A stretch of 64,000 nucleotides of DNA from Antedon mediterranea (lineage: Eukaryota > Echinodermata > Crinoidea > Comatulida > Antedonidae). Where the stretch lies: positions 25,650,288 to 25,714,287 of the forward strand of contig NC_092676.1 in NCBI RefSeq assembly GCF_964355755.1, written 5' to 3'. Shown here piece after piece: positions 11,173 through 23,049 of the stretch. Position 1 is the first letter of the stretch. Each line of letters starts with the position of its first letter. The translations under genes and the position numbers were made by a program. The notes under the pieces were generated by a model. That model did no database searches and had not been told where the DNA came from. It worked only from the letters and a program-made list of their open reading frames with translations.

Positions 11173-14100
11173 ATGGATGCTCAAAGTAAGACATCTCAAG
11201 TTCCGTTATAATATTAGCTTATAAACTACCGATGTTTGGTTAAGTATAACTCAAGGATAGTCTATATCTTGATTGAAAGGCTAGGCCTAGGCTAGCCCAT
11301 CTCATTATGTATGATGAACGTGGTGGTTGACACTGAGACGACCACAGCAATGTTTGGAGTAGGCTCGTGTGCATGTTTTCTGTTTTGTGATATAGGCTAG
11401 GCCTAGCCTAGTCCTACCATATCTATACGACTTTCAATCTTATTCTAAAGATAGAGCATAAATGAGACTAGGCCTAATGAAAAGTAAAAAGTATAGGCCT
11501 TTGAAATTGAAATAAATTAAAGAATAGATTAAAAAAATAAAATCAACGTGAGTATGTCATGGACCATGGCAAAAAAGTCCATGGTCCATGGAGTGCTGCT
11601 ACTGTACATTTTACTCTCTTTTTATTGAGTACATGTGTTAGGCCAGCTGAACTCGCCATCATCATCATCTTAATTCGCCATTGCCAGCACTTGTCCAAGT
11701 ATTAATAAGATCTTAACCCAATTTAAAATAGCAGAAGAAGTTTTATCGTAACCAACATAAAACGTGACAGATTTCAATCATTTTGAATCTATATAATAAT
11801 TATATCATGGTAAAATATTGCATAAATATTTATTGATCTGTTTTTAGGTGGTTACCATAGCAGCAGTCATCCTGGAATAGAACCAATGACTCTTGGTTCT
11901 CCAATTTCAAGTGGTAGTCAACATTCCAATACCGCCTACCTCCCAGGATTCCTAATGGGAGATCCCACACCCACAGCATCTGTAAGTATTGTGTGGCACA
12001 ACGAACGTACCCACAGTTAGTCTTGACTAATAGTTGTGATGCATAGAAACAAAGGAAGGGTCATAAAAGCTATTTAGGTTGTTAATCGACTCATTACCAT
12101 CATGCAAGTATATACTGACGTAGTATGTAAAATTCAACTCAACATTTTGTACTTAAACATTTTGTACCCACTGTTAATAAAGCAAGTTTTCTGACCAAAA
12201 ACATCTACATCATCAGTAAAATGTATTAAACTTATTAAACTGTTCATTTTTTTTCAGCCATCGGCTAATCGGCTGTGGTCAACTAGTCCATCAAAAGCTC
12301 TCACGCCATCAACACTTGGACCAAGGGACAGTACACCAAGATTTGATAGATCAGAAAGCAGAAACATTACAAGGTAAAAAATGATTAAGAAATGCTAAGA
12401 AGTGATTAAGGAGCTTGCCTTTAATAATCCCTCAGAAATTAAACCTCTGATTGAAACGTTTCAACAAAAATAATAAAATGCTATCAGTCATATGTAATAT
12501 GTAAGCATATCACTACCATATTTGGGTATATCACTACCATATTTGTGCATATCACTACCATATTTGTGCATATCACTACCATATTTGGGTATATCACTAC
12601 CATATTTGTGCATATCACTACCATATTTGGGTATATCACACTAATCTATTATAATTATTAATTGCTCTTTTTCCAGGGGTTCAATTACCCATACCCCTAA
12701 AGATAAATCTGGAGCGCCACCAGTGGCCGGTCTCTTTGACAACGTCAATGCGATGAGAGGAAGTCCAGCAGTCCACACATCCTATGCCGCATCACCTGAC
12801 AGACGACAGGTAAACATTTTATTCAAAATATTGTAAAATTTGCAAAATTAATTTACATAACACATGTAATTATAAACTGGTATTTAAATTGGAAGTATAA
12901 AGAGTGTTGTATCAAATTGTGCAATTTATCATTTTGTACAATATTTTCTTCTAGATGGATTCCAAGGGCCATATCCCACCGCCTTTATCCGCATCTTTTT
13001 CAAGAACTCCATTATATAGCTCAGTTGGTAAGCATGCATAGGTCCATGATTCTTATATTAATCTATAAATAGTATTTCATGATTTTATAGCAAAGAATAT
13101 CCCTAGTCTCAGGGTATTCAAATATACACTTTCTTGATAGGTACGCCAAGTCAGGTGCAATCCCCAGGAACTGGCAGTTTCTTCAGCCATCAAACACCCA
13201 CCCCAGCATCACCAGCTCAAATTGATCCATTTTATACACAAGGGTGAGTAGTACGCAATGACCATGTTTTTTTGTAAGAAGTCTACTACAAAGTCAAGTA
13301 GACCACACACAGTCTATGCAATAGTAAATCTTGATGAAATTTTGTTATAATTTATTTTTGTTGTTGTAGAGAATCAATATCTTTAGGAGATCAACTGAAT
13401 GATACATGGGTAACTGTGTTCGGGTAAGTCAATATTAAATACATTGAAAGAAAGAATTTTTAAAAGCCCTGCCAGATTTTCACAGTCAACAGCACAGCTC
13501 TCTTACATCAGTCATTCATTCATTCATTTGTCAAGCTAGTTTAAAAAAACACAAAAATGTTAGCATACTGTAAATAGTTCATGCTTTTTATTGTTTATAT
13601 ATATATATATATATTTATATATATACCGGGCGGTTTAGAATTAATGTTCTTTGCCTATTGTGTTTATATATATATATTTATATATATACACATCAGGCAA
13701 TGAACATTAATTCTAAACCGCCCGGTGATATACTGAAATTTAATTAATTAATTTGAATATGTTTATTGTATTGTATTGTAATTGTTGTTCTGTAATTTTT
13801 AATGCAAGCAATGGAATTTCCAGAAATGGATGAGAATAAAATTTGAATCTTGAATCTTAATAAATAACAATAAGCAATAATATAAAATTGAGTTTCTTCT
13901 CGTTTTTTGTGTTCATATCTTATTATGCTAATTACTTACTTATTTACATACACATGTCCTATTGGTATATAAGCACTCTAGGCGTTGTTTACTGTTCTGA
14001 TGATGAGAATAGTTTCTCGAAACATGTCACATTTACATTTTAAGGCAATTTGCCTTTTTATTAAATGCCTCGTTATAGTCATCCTAACTCGCAAGTTTGG

Positions 14101-15413
14101 TGGTATTATGCATGATATATCTTCATATTGTGTTTAAAAACTTTTCAAAACTATTTATTTCTATGTAAATATGTTTATTTTGTAGAGTACCCTCTGCTGC
14201 CGTATCATTTATTATTCAGCAGTTCTCGCAATATGGCAATATTGTCAAACATGTGGTAAGTATTCTGACTCCACATCAAATAATTTAATTTTGTATATAA
14301 CTGTGTAAAGAAATAGATGTGACTGTCCACAACTATGACGATGACAACATCTTTTCTTTGTTCGATGAAATTACAAATGATAATATAACAAATAAATATA
14401 TTGTTTTTAACAAAGATAAATTCATTTTATTTAATTCATTTTATTTTTTATTCTAAATTTGTTTGTTTATTTTATTTTGATTTTATTGTTACATGTTTAT
14501 ATCTTGTCATGTTTTATTTTTGTTGTTCAGCTTCGACTGGATGGACCCACCCTTGTTTACCACATTTTATTGAAGTAAATTCAAAAAATTAAAAGAAAAT
14601 AGGAAGATTCTTGAAGCATAATACATATAAAAGAAAGAACACCATATTCTTATTTTTATTATAGGTCTTTTTATTCTCATCCAAATCTTTTTTTATATTA
14701 TTATCTGTGTTAATTTTATTTTTTTTTATTCTTAGGTGGCAAGCAATGGAAACTGGCTTCACATTCAGTACACATCTAAAATTCAAGCAAGGAAAGCGTT
14801 GAGTAAAAACGGAAAGATCTTTGGCAATAGTATCATGGTTGGTGTCACGCCCTGTATAAACAAGGTAAATTACATTCATTTCATAAACATTTATTTCTAT
14901 TAATAATGCATAGAAAATAACAATAACAAAATAATTCAACCAAAAAATACCATTAATAGTGGATTTTACAAGAAGAAAAAACTTGTCACATCAAACAAAT
15001 GGACAAAACAAACAAAAAATAAAAATTCAAAATTAGAATAATTATATCAAAATGTTTTTTTTTTTTTACAGAGTGTGATGGAAGGAAGCAATAGTCAAGC
15101 GAATGTTACGGGTCACTTAACTCCTTGTACGCCCTCATCTACGACGTATAATCGCAATTCAACAACGCCAGTTAAAAAACCCATTCGACCTTTAACCTCT
15201 GCATATAAAACAGTTAACAGTGAAATTGAGGTATGTAATGTTTTTTTGTTGAATATACATGCAGTAAATTAAATATATGTAACAATGCAGGAATGAAGTC
15301 AATGAATTAAGTGTCATTTTTTTTTATGTTTATAGGTTGTGCCTGACAGCAATACGCCAAAGAAATCAAATAATGTACTTACGAAAACGATGGAGTATAT
15401 GTTTGGATGGTAG
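11173..15413 (+). CDS. NUP35: Nucleoporin NUP35 (Nup53), 11 exons
   Basis: Scaffold nucleoporin of the inner ring that links the NUP93 complex to the pore membrane. Exons: 11173-11185, 11848-11981, 12258-12373, 12677-12809, 12955-13027, 13141-13243, 13370-13423, 14186-14255, 14736-14864, 15072-15230, 15336-15413. They total 1062 nt (353 aa; human is 326). The N-terminal region has EPMTLGSP and LPGFLMGD, then SGAPPV and DPFYTQG. The RRM-like MPPN dimerisation domain spans about residues 202-272 ([37 protein letters not shown]). The C-terminus KTMEYMFGW is the conserved membrane-binding amphipathic helix. All junctions are GT..AG. Exon 1 (ATGGATGCTCAAA|GTAAGA) was chosen because it supplies an ATG in the required phase; it is only 13 coding nt and less certain than the rest. 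Confidence 0.95.
11561..11593. other. Perfect hairpin in NUP35 intron 1
   Basis: CATGGACCATGG and CCATGGTCCATG form a 12-bp perfect inverted repeat around a 9-nt A-rich loop. Confidence 0.8.
12505..12640. repeat. Tandem repeat of the MITE-A internal unit in a NUP35 intron
   Basis: About seven copies of a 21-bp unit (CATATCACTACCATATTTG plus GT or TG), with no MITE-A termini left. It appears to be the element's core expanded or surviving alone. Confidence 0.85.
13600..13755. repeat. Long inverted repeat (cruciform) with AT core in a NUP35 intron
   Basis: Arms at 13625-13661 (ACCGGGCGGTTTAGAATTAA...) and 13690-13726 (...TTAATTCTAAACCGCCCGGT) are nearly perfect inverses of about 37 nt, separated by a (TA)n-rich loop. 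The arm sequence belongs to the same CCGCCCGGTGATA family as the repeats at 7.4 and 30.5 kb. Confidence 0.8.
13757..13860 (+). mobile_element. 3' end of a LINE-like or SINE element
   Basis: Contains TGTAATTTTTAATGCAAGCA, ATGGATGAGAATAAAATTTG and a short TTGAATC direct repeat at the end. Matches 25791-25893 in reverse orientation. Short heptamer tails of this kind are typical of CR1/L2-type 3' ends. Confidence 0.6.
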
Positions 15414-15599
15414 TGGATAGCAGGTGGTAGCATTTACACAGCCAAACAATATTTTATAGTGATTTTTATGATTGAAACAATTGAAAAATGAGGGAAAAAA
15501 TACAAGATATTAATATAGAAAAATGTGTAAACATTACCTGACCTGCTGATTAGGCGGCCATGATCTGTTTTTTAACTTTTTTAAAACATCATATGTGTA

Positions 15600-15748
15600 A
15601 AGCTCTGACTACACTATCAAACTTTATGTGACAACAAAATGTGATGTGACCATATGTGGACATGATGACATCATATAACTACCATATTTGGGCATGTCAC
15701 TACCATATTTGGGAACATCACACTAGTTTGATAGTGTAGACAGAGCTT
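15600..15748. mobile_element. MITE-A copy in the NUP35 3' flank
   Basis: Complete copy (AAGCTCTGACTACACTATCA to TTTGATAGTGTAGACAGAGC) flanked on both sides by TA. Confidence 0.92.
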
Positions 15749-16179
15749 TAAACATTTGTTCTTCATAAAATTGGTGAACATTTATGAGCAACTTAATGTA
15801 AATTAATATTCATGTTTTTCCTTCATGTTTGTGTCATTTATAATGTTTTATGTGTATTTTTAAACTAGTTTAGTTGTATGGAAGAATTTATTTATTACTG
15901 CTAAATTTAATACTCATTGAAAATATAATAACAATTCATCACACTAATTAATTATTATAGATCTAATCATGTCATTTAATAATGTTTTTAAATATGATGT
16001 TTTTAATCCAAAAAAACTAGGAGTGGTTAATCACATGTATGACATTTTACGAGTTTTTTGTATATGGATAATTCTGTTCTCATTAAAGCATATTATATTT
16101 AATAATAAAAGAAATTGGATTTTAAGTCAGTTTTTTATTTCTTTTTGTCATAGAATGTATTTTTATGTAGCTATAAAGA

Positions 16180-16314
16180 CCATAGCCACTAGTACAGTTG
16201 GTAAGGTTTCAACCTGACTATTTTTTCACAGAGATCTTTGACAACTCAGTGGCTTAGAGATTGTTCCATTTCTCGCGAAAACCGCACCACTTTATTTCTC
16301 ATGGCTACATCACT
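16180..16314. repeat. Dispersed repeat, copy 2
   Basis: Counterpart of 4674-4815 with the same order of landmarks (GTAGGGT-free, GGTAAGGTTTCAACC, TTTTTTCACAGAG, CAGTGGCTTAGAG, CTACATCACT) in the same orientation. Confidence 0.7.
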
Positions 16315-16725
16315 GTATTGCATATAGCCAGTATGCTAGTAAACTACAATTCTGTATGCCTACAGATGTCCTGTTTATTTAACAATTAATAACAGCCAAT
16401 CACCTTCCATCAGGGAAGTATGGACAATTACTACATATTACTTGATATGGTTTTAGTTTTGTATCTGGAAAAGACCAATAAAAGATTTGGTGTGGGGTAC
16501 TGCGTGTATGTTCATATTGCATTAGTTGGTCATTAAACAAATTGGATTTAAGGATTATGAATTTTAAAAATGGAAAAAAAGGTCTGAAAGCGCTGTGAAA
16601 AACAATTCTCTTAATCCCATTAAGCATACTACTTAGTATACTAGTAGTTACTACAATGATGGAGAATTTGTTCAAATTCAATTAGAGAAAATTATAGAGG
16701 GGGTAGTTGCATTTTCTGCCCGTCT

Positions 16726-16762
16726 GTGACGCGTGACGTCAGGACTGTTGACCTATGCAAAT
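16726..16762 (+). promoter_or_regulatory. CRE palindrome and octamer upstream of the PHD-finger gene
   Basis: TGACGTCA (16734-16741) is a perfect cAMP-response/ATF palindrome; ATGCAAAT (16755-16762) is a perfect octamer motif. They lie about 155-180 bp before the proposed ATG at 16917, in a locally GC-richer stretch. Function is inferred from motif and position only. Confidence 0.5.
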
Positions 16763-16916
16763 GAGATTGACCTTGTATGTCAAGAAAGCGGTTACCGAAA
16801 GTGTCGAGAAAGGTGAAAAAATACAGGAACAGTGTTGAAAAGAAGCAGAATTTGTCTTTAATTAAGTCATTTTCCTAGATTCAAGACTAACAGAGTGCAC
16901 ATGAATATATGCCGAT

Positions 16917-19315
16917 ATGTTATCAGGTAAAAGAAAATGTCTTCTCTTTGTAAATAAATAGTTTGCAGTCGTTTTCTAACCCACCTCTTTTCTTACTGCA
17001 ACACTTTAGGCAACCAGCTGGCTAGAAGGACAAAATCAGCAATCACCTTTCAAAATATGTAGATTTAGTGTCAAAATATGTGTTATTATCACTAATATTT
17101 ATTGTTTATAAGTTCAGCATTGAAAACTGATTGTTTTAATGTAGCATAGCATGCTTGGAAGTTGGTATTATGTCTGCTATTTCTAACGCAAACTTGGAAC
17201 ATATTTTGACAACAATTTGATGCGAGCCGTGGGTGTCTAGGCCTCTCGGACCCATTTACGCAGTGGACACTGGTAACATTTGGGCGTTGGAGAGAACAAC
17301 AACTGCCGCTTCTCGGCAAATTGACATTAGCGATTATCGTGTTTTCCTATACTGAAGGGATTAAATTACAACTCTATGTTAGTTGATGTTATGGGTTACA
17401 GTGAATACCAGAAATACTCTTACTAAACTTGATTTGATATGCGATACTTAAATTGTAATATAGACTATACTTTTAATTTAAGGGTAAATATCTTGACTGT
17501 GTTTGTCCAGTACTGCAATTAAGATACAGTTTCCCCATAGATTTTTTTTATTTAATCATGTAATTCAGCTGATTGTATAATTGTCTTTATTTGTTAATTG
17601 AGTGTGATCATCCTTTTAATACCATAAATTCTATTTATCAACCAACAATCAATTTATATACTAATTCATTTATTTTGATTCTTAGTTTCATCGCCCGTTT
17701 TGAAACGTCCATCTCCAATAAAAGAAGAAGTAGAAGACATTAATTATTTTGAGGTTAGTATAATATATCATTTTTATAAACCTTTAAACAAATATTAATT
17801 ATAAGCTTTATAATTATATTTTGCATCACCAAATAGGGTATCCATCGATCCAGTTATGTTAGAGAGAGTTTCTGGTTTCCTGGTATTGGGATAATTGCCT
17901 GTAGTTATGGTTGTGATCTCACTGTATATTTACATCTTGTAGACTATGTTCTAAGCTTTTCTTAGTAAAATAATTTTTAACATTTTAACATTTATTTGAT
18001 TTTCAGCATAATAAAACAAAGAAACGTCGGACAATGACAGATTTCAACACGTTTTGTACATGGGTGTTAGACTATGAGGCTTCACTTCAAAAGAGAGAGG
18101 TAAATTAGCAAATATGAGTATATAAAACCTAGAATAAAAAATATACAATTTTGTAATATGTACAGAGTTGAATTTATTGAATAAACGAAAAGGTTAAGTT
18201 CAACCAAAAACCCATTGACTTCCAGTAAATGTGACTAATTTTTGCTTTAAATTACAGTTTTTATAGGTAAATAACTTTTTTAGTTTATCTAATTTTTGGT
18301 AAAAGTGAATAACTATTATGGAACATCAAAATGGCATTTTCAACAACAACAAAAATTGAAAAAAATATTTTTTCAGGGGGACAATATATCTTTAAATGAA
18401 ACAGTGATACTTTTTCTCTTCGCAGAAATCTAGAAACTACAAGCGTAGTCATATATGGAACATCAAAATGGCATTTTCAACAACAAAAATTGAAAACAAA
18501 TATTTTTTCAGGGGGACAATATATCTTTAAATGAAACAGTGATACTTTTTCTCTTCGCAGAAATCTAGAAACTACAAGCGAAGTCGTAGTCCTCAAGATA
18601 GTGAAGGGAACAGCATTGCAAGTGGATCAGAGATTAGTGTACCTTGCTTACCAACTAAGAGAATGCAGAGCCAAGGTTCAAAGAAACTCAGTAAGAGAAA
18701 AATCTTAGTTCAGAATCTAGATGCAATACAGTAGTATACAGATAATGAATGTTTATATGAGTTGATTAGGGAGGGATATTTCATGACAGAGTGAATAGTC
18801 TCCCTATTCAACAAATACAAAATAGTCCTTATTTGACACCTCTACTGTTTTAAAGTAAACTTTATTTAATTAATACATTGCTTTCATTTTGAATCAATGC
18901 TACATAAGTACCATTAAAGATCACCATTAAATATCACTTTAGTAAAACTAATATTGAATGGCACGTGATTTAATTAACCAAATCAAATGTGTGTCAGGTG
19001 TGTTATCATATTTAATCATGCCCTTTTTAGCGATGTTGTTTATTCATATATTGCATACATTTTATGTTTTTTCTTGCAGATGAAGATTGGGAACTAGTAA
19101 CGTGTTACTGCAGTAAACCATTTGCCGGACGCCCCATGATTGAATGTTCCGAATGCCTCACATGGATTCACTTATCATGCGCTAAAATCCGCAAAACGAG
19201 TGTTCCCGATATTTTTATTTGTACCAGATGCAGGGACTCTAAAGTTAAAGTACGCAAATCGTTCCGTGTTAGAGAGCCAAAGAAGCATTTTACGGAGCTC
19301 TATCCAAAAACATAG
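16917..19315 (+). CDS. PHF23: PHD-finger protein of the PHF13/PHF23 type, 5 exons
   Basis: Likely nuclear reader of H3K4-methylated chromatin. Exons: 16917-16926, 17686-17753, 18007-18099, 18561-18690, 19080-19315; total 537 nt, 178 aa, shorter than human PHF13 (about 300) or PHF23 (about 400). The N-terminal motif [17 protein letters not shown] matches the KRRRTVEDFNKFC box of PHF13/23. The C-terminal C4HC3 PHD finger spans residues 109-151: C109, C111, C123, C126, H131, C134, C148, C151, with GRPMIEC and W129, the elements that form the methyl-lysine pocket in this family. The start (ATGTTATCAG|GTAAAA) is inferred from phase and from PHF23-like ML at the N-terminus. I cannot decide between PHF13 and PHF23; it may be the single pre-duplication gene. 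Exon 4 has a partly duplicated 5' end. Confidence 0.88.
18190..18399. mobile_element. MITE-B fragment adjoining PHD-gene exon 4
   Basis: Right part of the element defined at 22180-22645, with TAATTTTTGGTAAAAGTGAA, AACTATTATG and the terminal GACAATATATCTTTAA. It ends about 25 bp before the duplicated splice acceptor. Confidence 0.75.
18317..18589 (+). repeat. Tandem duplication of a splice acceptor and exon start in the PHD gene
   Basis: Two copies of about 135 bp (18317-18453 and 18454-18589) each contain the MITE-B right end GGGGGACAATATATCTTTAA, the polypyrimidine tract and acceptor TTTTTCTCTTCGCAG, and AAATCTAGAAACTACAAGCG of exon 4. Only the second (exon from 18561) continues into the conserved frame. 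The first acceptor (18425) would read through the duplicated intron to TAA. Confidence 0.92.
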
Positions 19316-19572
19316 TTCTTATGGTACTACAACTTTAGAGCGACAATGAGACAGGGTAGCACATTTTCACAAGAATGAACATTTCGTGCAGCTGTTTTAT
19401 TGTCCTTGTAAATATTATATATAAAAATATTTGATAGTTTAAGCAACTTTATCGAATGGGTAAAATCAGGTAAAGAAAAATGTCCCCTGAAACGAAGACC
19501 AAAGAATCATAAACAAAAAATTAATTGTGATATCTGGACTGTAAAATGTTGGTGTCATGTATCAACAAGTTT

Positions 19573-19748
19573 TAGGGGCCTTTCACACCTGTTCCGGTCC
19601 GGCGAATCAAACGCCAATGTTTCATTTTCACGACGCTTCACGCGGCCAAGCACCAATCGATGTGCGCGTAGCCGCGTAAAAACGAAACATTGACGTTCGA
19701 TTGGATTTGTCGTCACGGGACCGTGCCGGAGCAGGTGTGAAAGGCCCA
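19573..19748. mobile_element. TIR element in the PHD gene 3' flank
   Basis: 176 bp bounded by a perfect 16-bp inverted repeat, GGGCCTTTCACACCTG and CAGGTGTGAAAGGCCC. The interior is GC-rich and itself partly palindromic (AAACGCCAATGTTTC and GAAACATTGACGTTC). The overlapping minus-strand open frame is a by-product. Confidence 0.85.
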
Positions 19749-20290
19749 TTAGGGGTGATTTTAAGACTGTTCACTAAAACACAGTTCCTAATAAGGTATT
19801 CATATTTACACCTGCCAACCTGAATATAGAATTTTAAAACAAAAATTTTTTACAGTCCTGATAATCATAATATTTTGTTAAATTTGCAATCTGATACTAT
19901 GATTAATGATCTTATGAATTCTATCTCTTATGCTCTTTTGATTCATTAGCCTTAATTAACTGCATTTAGTTAAACTAAGAAAAATTTCTATGTATTTTAA
20001 AAGTAAACTAATTTACTTGCTTATGTTATTGCAAAATAAATACAAATATGATAAATTTATTTATAAATTCTTGTTGGGAACAATGTAAAAATTATTATAC
20101 TGCAGTATAACTGTATTTTGTTTACTCTTTAAAGCTGTTTATGAAATCAGCAAACTTTTTTTGGGTAATCATACACAATTTTTATTGCAGTGACTGCCTC
20201 ATAAACTTTTATATTGAAAAAATCTAAATCCATTTGTTATTACAGTTATATGTAGTTAACTGCAGTAGAATAATTTTGACATTTTACCTT

Positions 20291-20427
20291 AAGCTTTGTC
20301 CACACTATCAAACTAGTTTGACAAAAATTGTGATGTGCTCGAATATGGTAGTGATATGACATCATGTCCATATATAGACAAATTACATCTTTTTGTCAAA
20401 TCAAGTTTGATAGTGTAGACAGAGCTT
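20291..20427. mobile_element. MITE-A copy
   Basis: Left end AAGCTTTGTCCACACTATCA, right end GATAGTGTAGACAGAGCTT; complete. Confidence 0.92.
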
Positions 20428-20883
20428 AAGAATGTCTTTAATTCATCTAATTTTCAGGGGACAAAATATCTTTAATATAGTTTATCAGTAGAAATATATT
20501 TGACTTCTTTATTTTACTCATTGTAAACTTAGTAATAACTTTTTGCCTCTAAAGAAAAGGGAATAGTGATTTTTTTTTATTGAGCGTATATTGTCAGGTC
20601 ACCTATTTTTATTAAGACTTAATGCTTTTTCTAAATAGATTAAAACATGGTTTTCACATTAAAACAAGATCATCTCCGAAATGTTGGTGCTACATTTGAC
20701 TTTATATGTCCCTGTTAAAAACATAGAACACTGCCATTACTATTATCTTTATATGAATTATTTGTAGTAAGTAATTTCTTACAATGCTAATTGCTGTAGC
20801 TTTTATAGACTGAAGCATGTAATGAAATTGTCCCAAAAAAATGTCATGTAAAGCTTGCCGTGTGCTAGCATTATACCCGTCAG

Positions 20884-21160
20884 TAGCGTAACTGCTATGA
20901 GCACTCATTGACTAAACCCAGCGCCCCCGAGCATGAGCCGTCCACTGCAACTAACCAGTGTTATAGGGTTCTTAAAGCTTTGTCTACACTATCAAACTAG
21001 TTTGATAAAAAAAAGTGTGATGTGCCCAAATTTGGTAGTGATATGGTCAAATGTGATGTACCCATCAAATTTTGTTGTCACATAAAGTTTGATAGTGCTA
21101 CAGACAAGGCTTTAGGAGTGCTAAACCAGGGGCTCATTGCCTGTGAGTGATACCTGTTTT
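20884..21160. repeat. Repeat unit interrupted by MITE-A
   Basis: GTAGCGTAACTGCTATGAGC ... GGGTTCTTA before the MITE and TAGGAGTGCTAAACCAGGGG after it match the tandem repeat at 48842-49140 (TGGCGTAACAGCTATGAG, CCTTAGGAGTGCTAAACCC). The MITE sits exactly between, so this is an occupied site with a homologous empty site in the same window. Confidence 0.8.
20975..21112. mobile_element. MITE-A copy with demonstrable TA target duplication
   Basis: 138 bp, AAGCTTTGTCTACACTATCA to the right end GCTACAGACAAGGCTT. TA precedes (20973-20974) and follows (21113-21114) the element. The homologous uninterrupted repeat at 48.9 kb has a single TA at this point. Confidence 0.93.
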
Positions 21161-22179
21161 TTCATGAGTATATTCACAGTAAGCTATACTTCACTCACAC
21201 TTCTATTGCTAGTAAGTCACTAGGTATAGAAGTGTCTCTCGGATAACATACCTTCCACCACACAGTTGGAAAATTAGCGTAAAAGTTATTGACTATACCC
21301 GGGACTATACCTCATCACTGATATTGAAAACTAGTAAGTTTTAGGTGTTTATAAAAATAGTGTCATGTGGATTGTTGATTATTTATAAGAAAATAATGAT
21401 ATAAGAATTTAAGAAAGTTTTTCATTTTAAGACGTTGATTGCATTAAGTTGTAGACACATTATAGTCTATTACAAAGTACTATATTTAATATAGCTACAA
21501 CAGTGTTTTTATCTTAATTATTTTTTTTTTTTGTATATCTAAACACTTACTGTACATAACAAATATTTTGTTCATTTTAACTTATTTTGTTTTAATTTCC
21601 CTCTTTAAGAACTAACTGTGTTTCTTAGAAACATTCTCTAAAAAATATAAAGTTTGAACTTAAGGCCAATTATGTACTAACTTGTCACATGTTTCACTCG
21701 ATGGCTGCGAATAAAAATGTCAACAAATTGTAATTATGCAGTATATAAATAATTAAGTTTCAATAATAATAAAGAAGTAAGCAAATTAAGTTTTTAAAAA
21801 AATAACATTTATGGATATACTGTATATATAGCTCTACTTATGCAAATAAGGATGGTGTGGTAATTCATAATGTTGGTTATTAAAATACTGCTGTATCAAA
21901 TTTAAACAAAAAGTTTCTTATTCATGAGCAACTCACAATGTGTTCGCTTTTGTTAGCTCCACTTATGTACTTTAACAAATCATGTCTCTTGTTTTTATTT
22001 GTTTCATTTATTTAACTGTATTATTTTATATTCTACTAGTGCCTTCAGTCTGTGTAGATGTACATTAGTACTTTTATTTTATAATTATTTCAAGCTATTT
22101 ATCATAATATACATAAAAGCAAAAGAAATTGAATAAATTTAACAGGTTTGAAAGAAAGAGAAATATTTGTTTTTACTTT

Positions 22180-22645
22180 TAAAGATGTATTGTCCCTTGA
22201 AACACAAAAAAAGTCAAAATATACTAAATTTTTATTGGCCATATCAAAGTAATATTAAAGTTATTGACTTAGTCGCGATTAAAAGTAAACAAAGATTTTA
22301 AACCATGAGTATACATTATGCATGATGCTAATTAGGATTGTTTACAACTTGTCACGGTTGAGAAGGTGTTTTCACACAGATCGCGAGGAAGTTTTATGAT
22401 TATGCATACAGAGTAGCCAAATAAGCGCATTGCATTATAAGATATGTTTTGATCAAAACTTTGACTGGAAGTCAAAGTTATTTTTTGAACCAAAAAACGT
22501 CTGTATTTCAGTTAAATGATTTTTTTTCCGACTAATTTTTGGTGAAAGTTAATAACTATTATGATACTTCAAAATGACCCACTTTTTTTCGAAATCTTTT
22601 TATTTTTATTTTTTTTGAATTTGACAAAGGGACAATACATCTTTA
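22180..22645. mobile_element. MITE-B, full-length TIR element
   Basis: Bounded by AAAGATGTATTGTCCCTT and its inverse AAGGGACAATACATCTTT, flanked by TA. The interior is AT-rich and non-coding. Partial copies are at 18190-18399 and 38250-38452. It shares AAG...CTT termini and a TA duplication with MITE-A but not its sequence. Confidence 0.85.
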
Positions 22646-23049
22646 ATATTCAGTATTTTGAATCTTTTCAGTTTGTAAATATGTCATAAATTGTTTAAAA
22701 AACATGATTGCACTTTCTATTTTGATTTATATTCGCATCACTTATGACCAAAAATATTTACATAAATACAAAATAATGATTTTACTAAATTATTTTTTTT
22801 TAAACAAAAGAAATGTGTTACTCTTTCAAATAAAATTAATTGAGAAATTTTACAAATAATGGACGAATCCAAAAAGTAGTAGCCTCGTTTATCCAGAACC
22901 ACCACGCCTAGGCTAGGCTTCCGCAACACAAAACGTACCTACGATAAAAAGAGCCGCGAGCCGCGACCGAGGCTGTTTCCGGGTTCACGACGGGGCGTTG
23001 ATGGAGTTGATTTGAGTGTTGAAATTAGCTTGAAAACGTACCCAAAAAC

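Larger units (their letters stand above)
19316..23049. other. Spacer between the PHD gene and NCKAP1
   Basis: Holds the PHD-gene 3' UTR, several TIR elements listed separately and AT-rich sequence. No other gene is supported. The last 120 bases (from about 22930) are GC-rich (GAGCCGCGAGCCGCGACCGA, TTTCCGGG) and are the likely NCKAP1 promoter and 5' UTR. Confidence 0.5.

Noticed and set aside
11280-11420. CTAG-rich palindromic words near the NUP35 start as a regulatory island
   Set aside because: The same words recur at 10.7 kb and elsewhere as low-complexity sequence; no specific motif can be supported.
18426-18520. First acceptor copy as the true start of PHD-gene exon 4
   Set aside because: Its frame enters duplicated intron and reaches a stop; only the second copy continues into conserved sequence.
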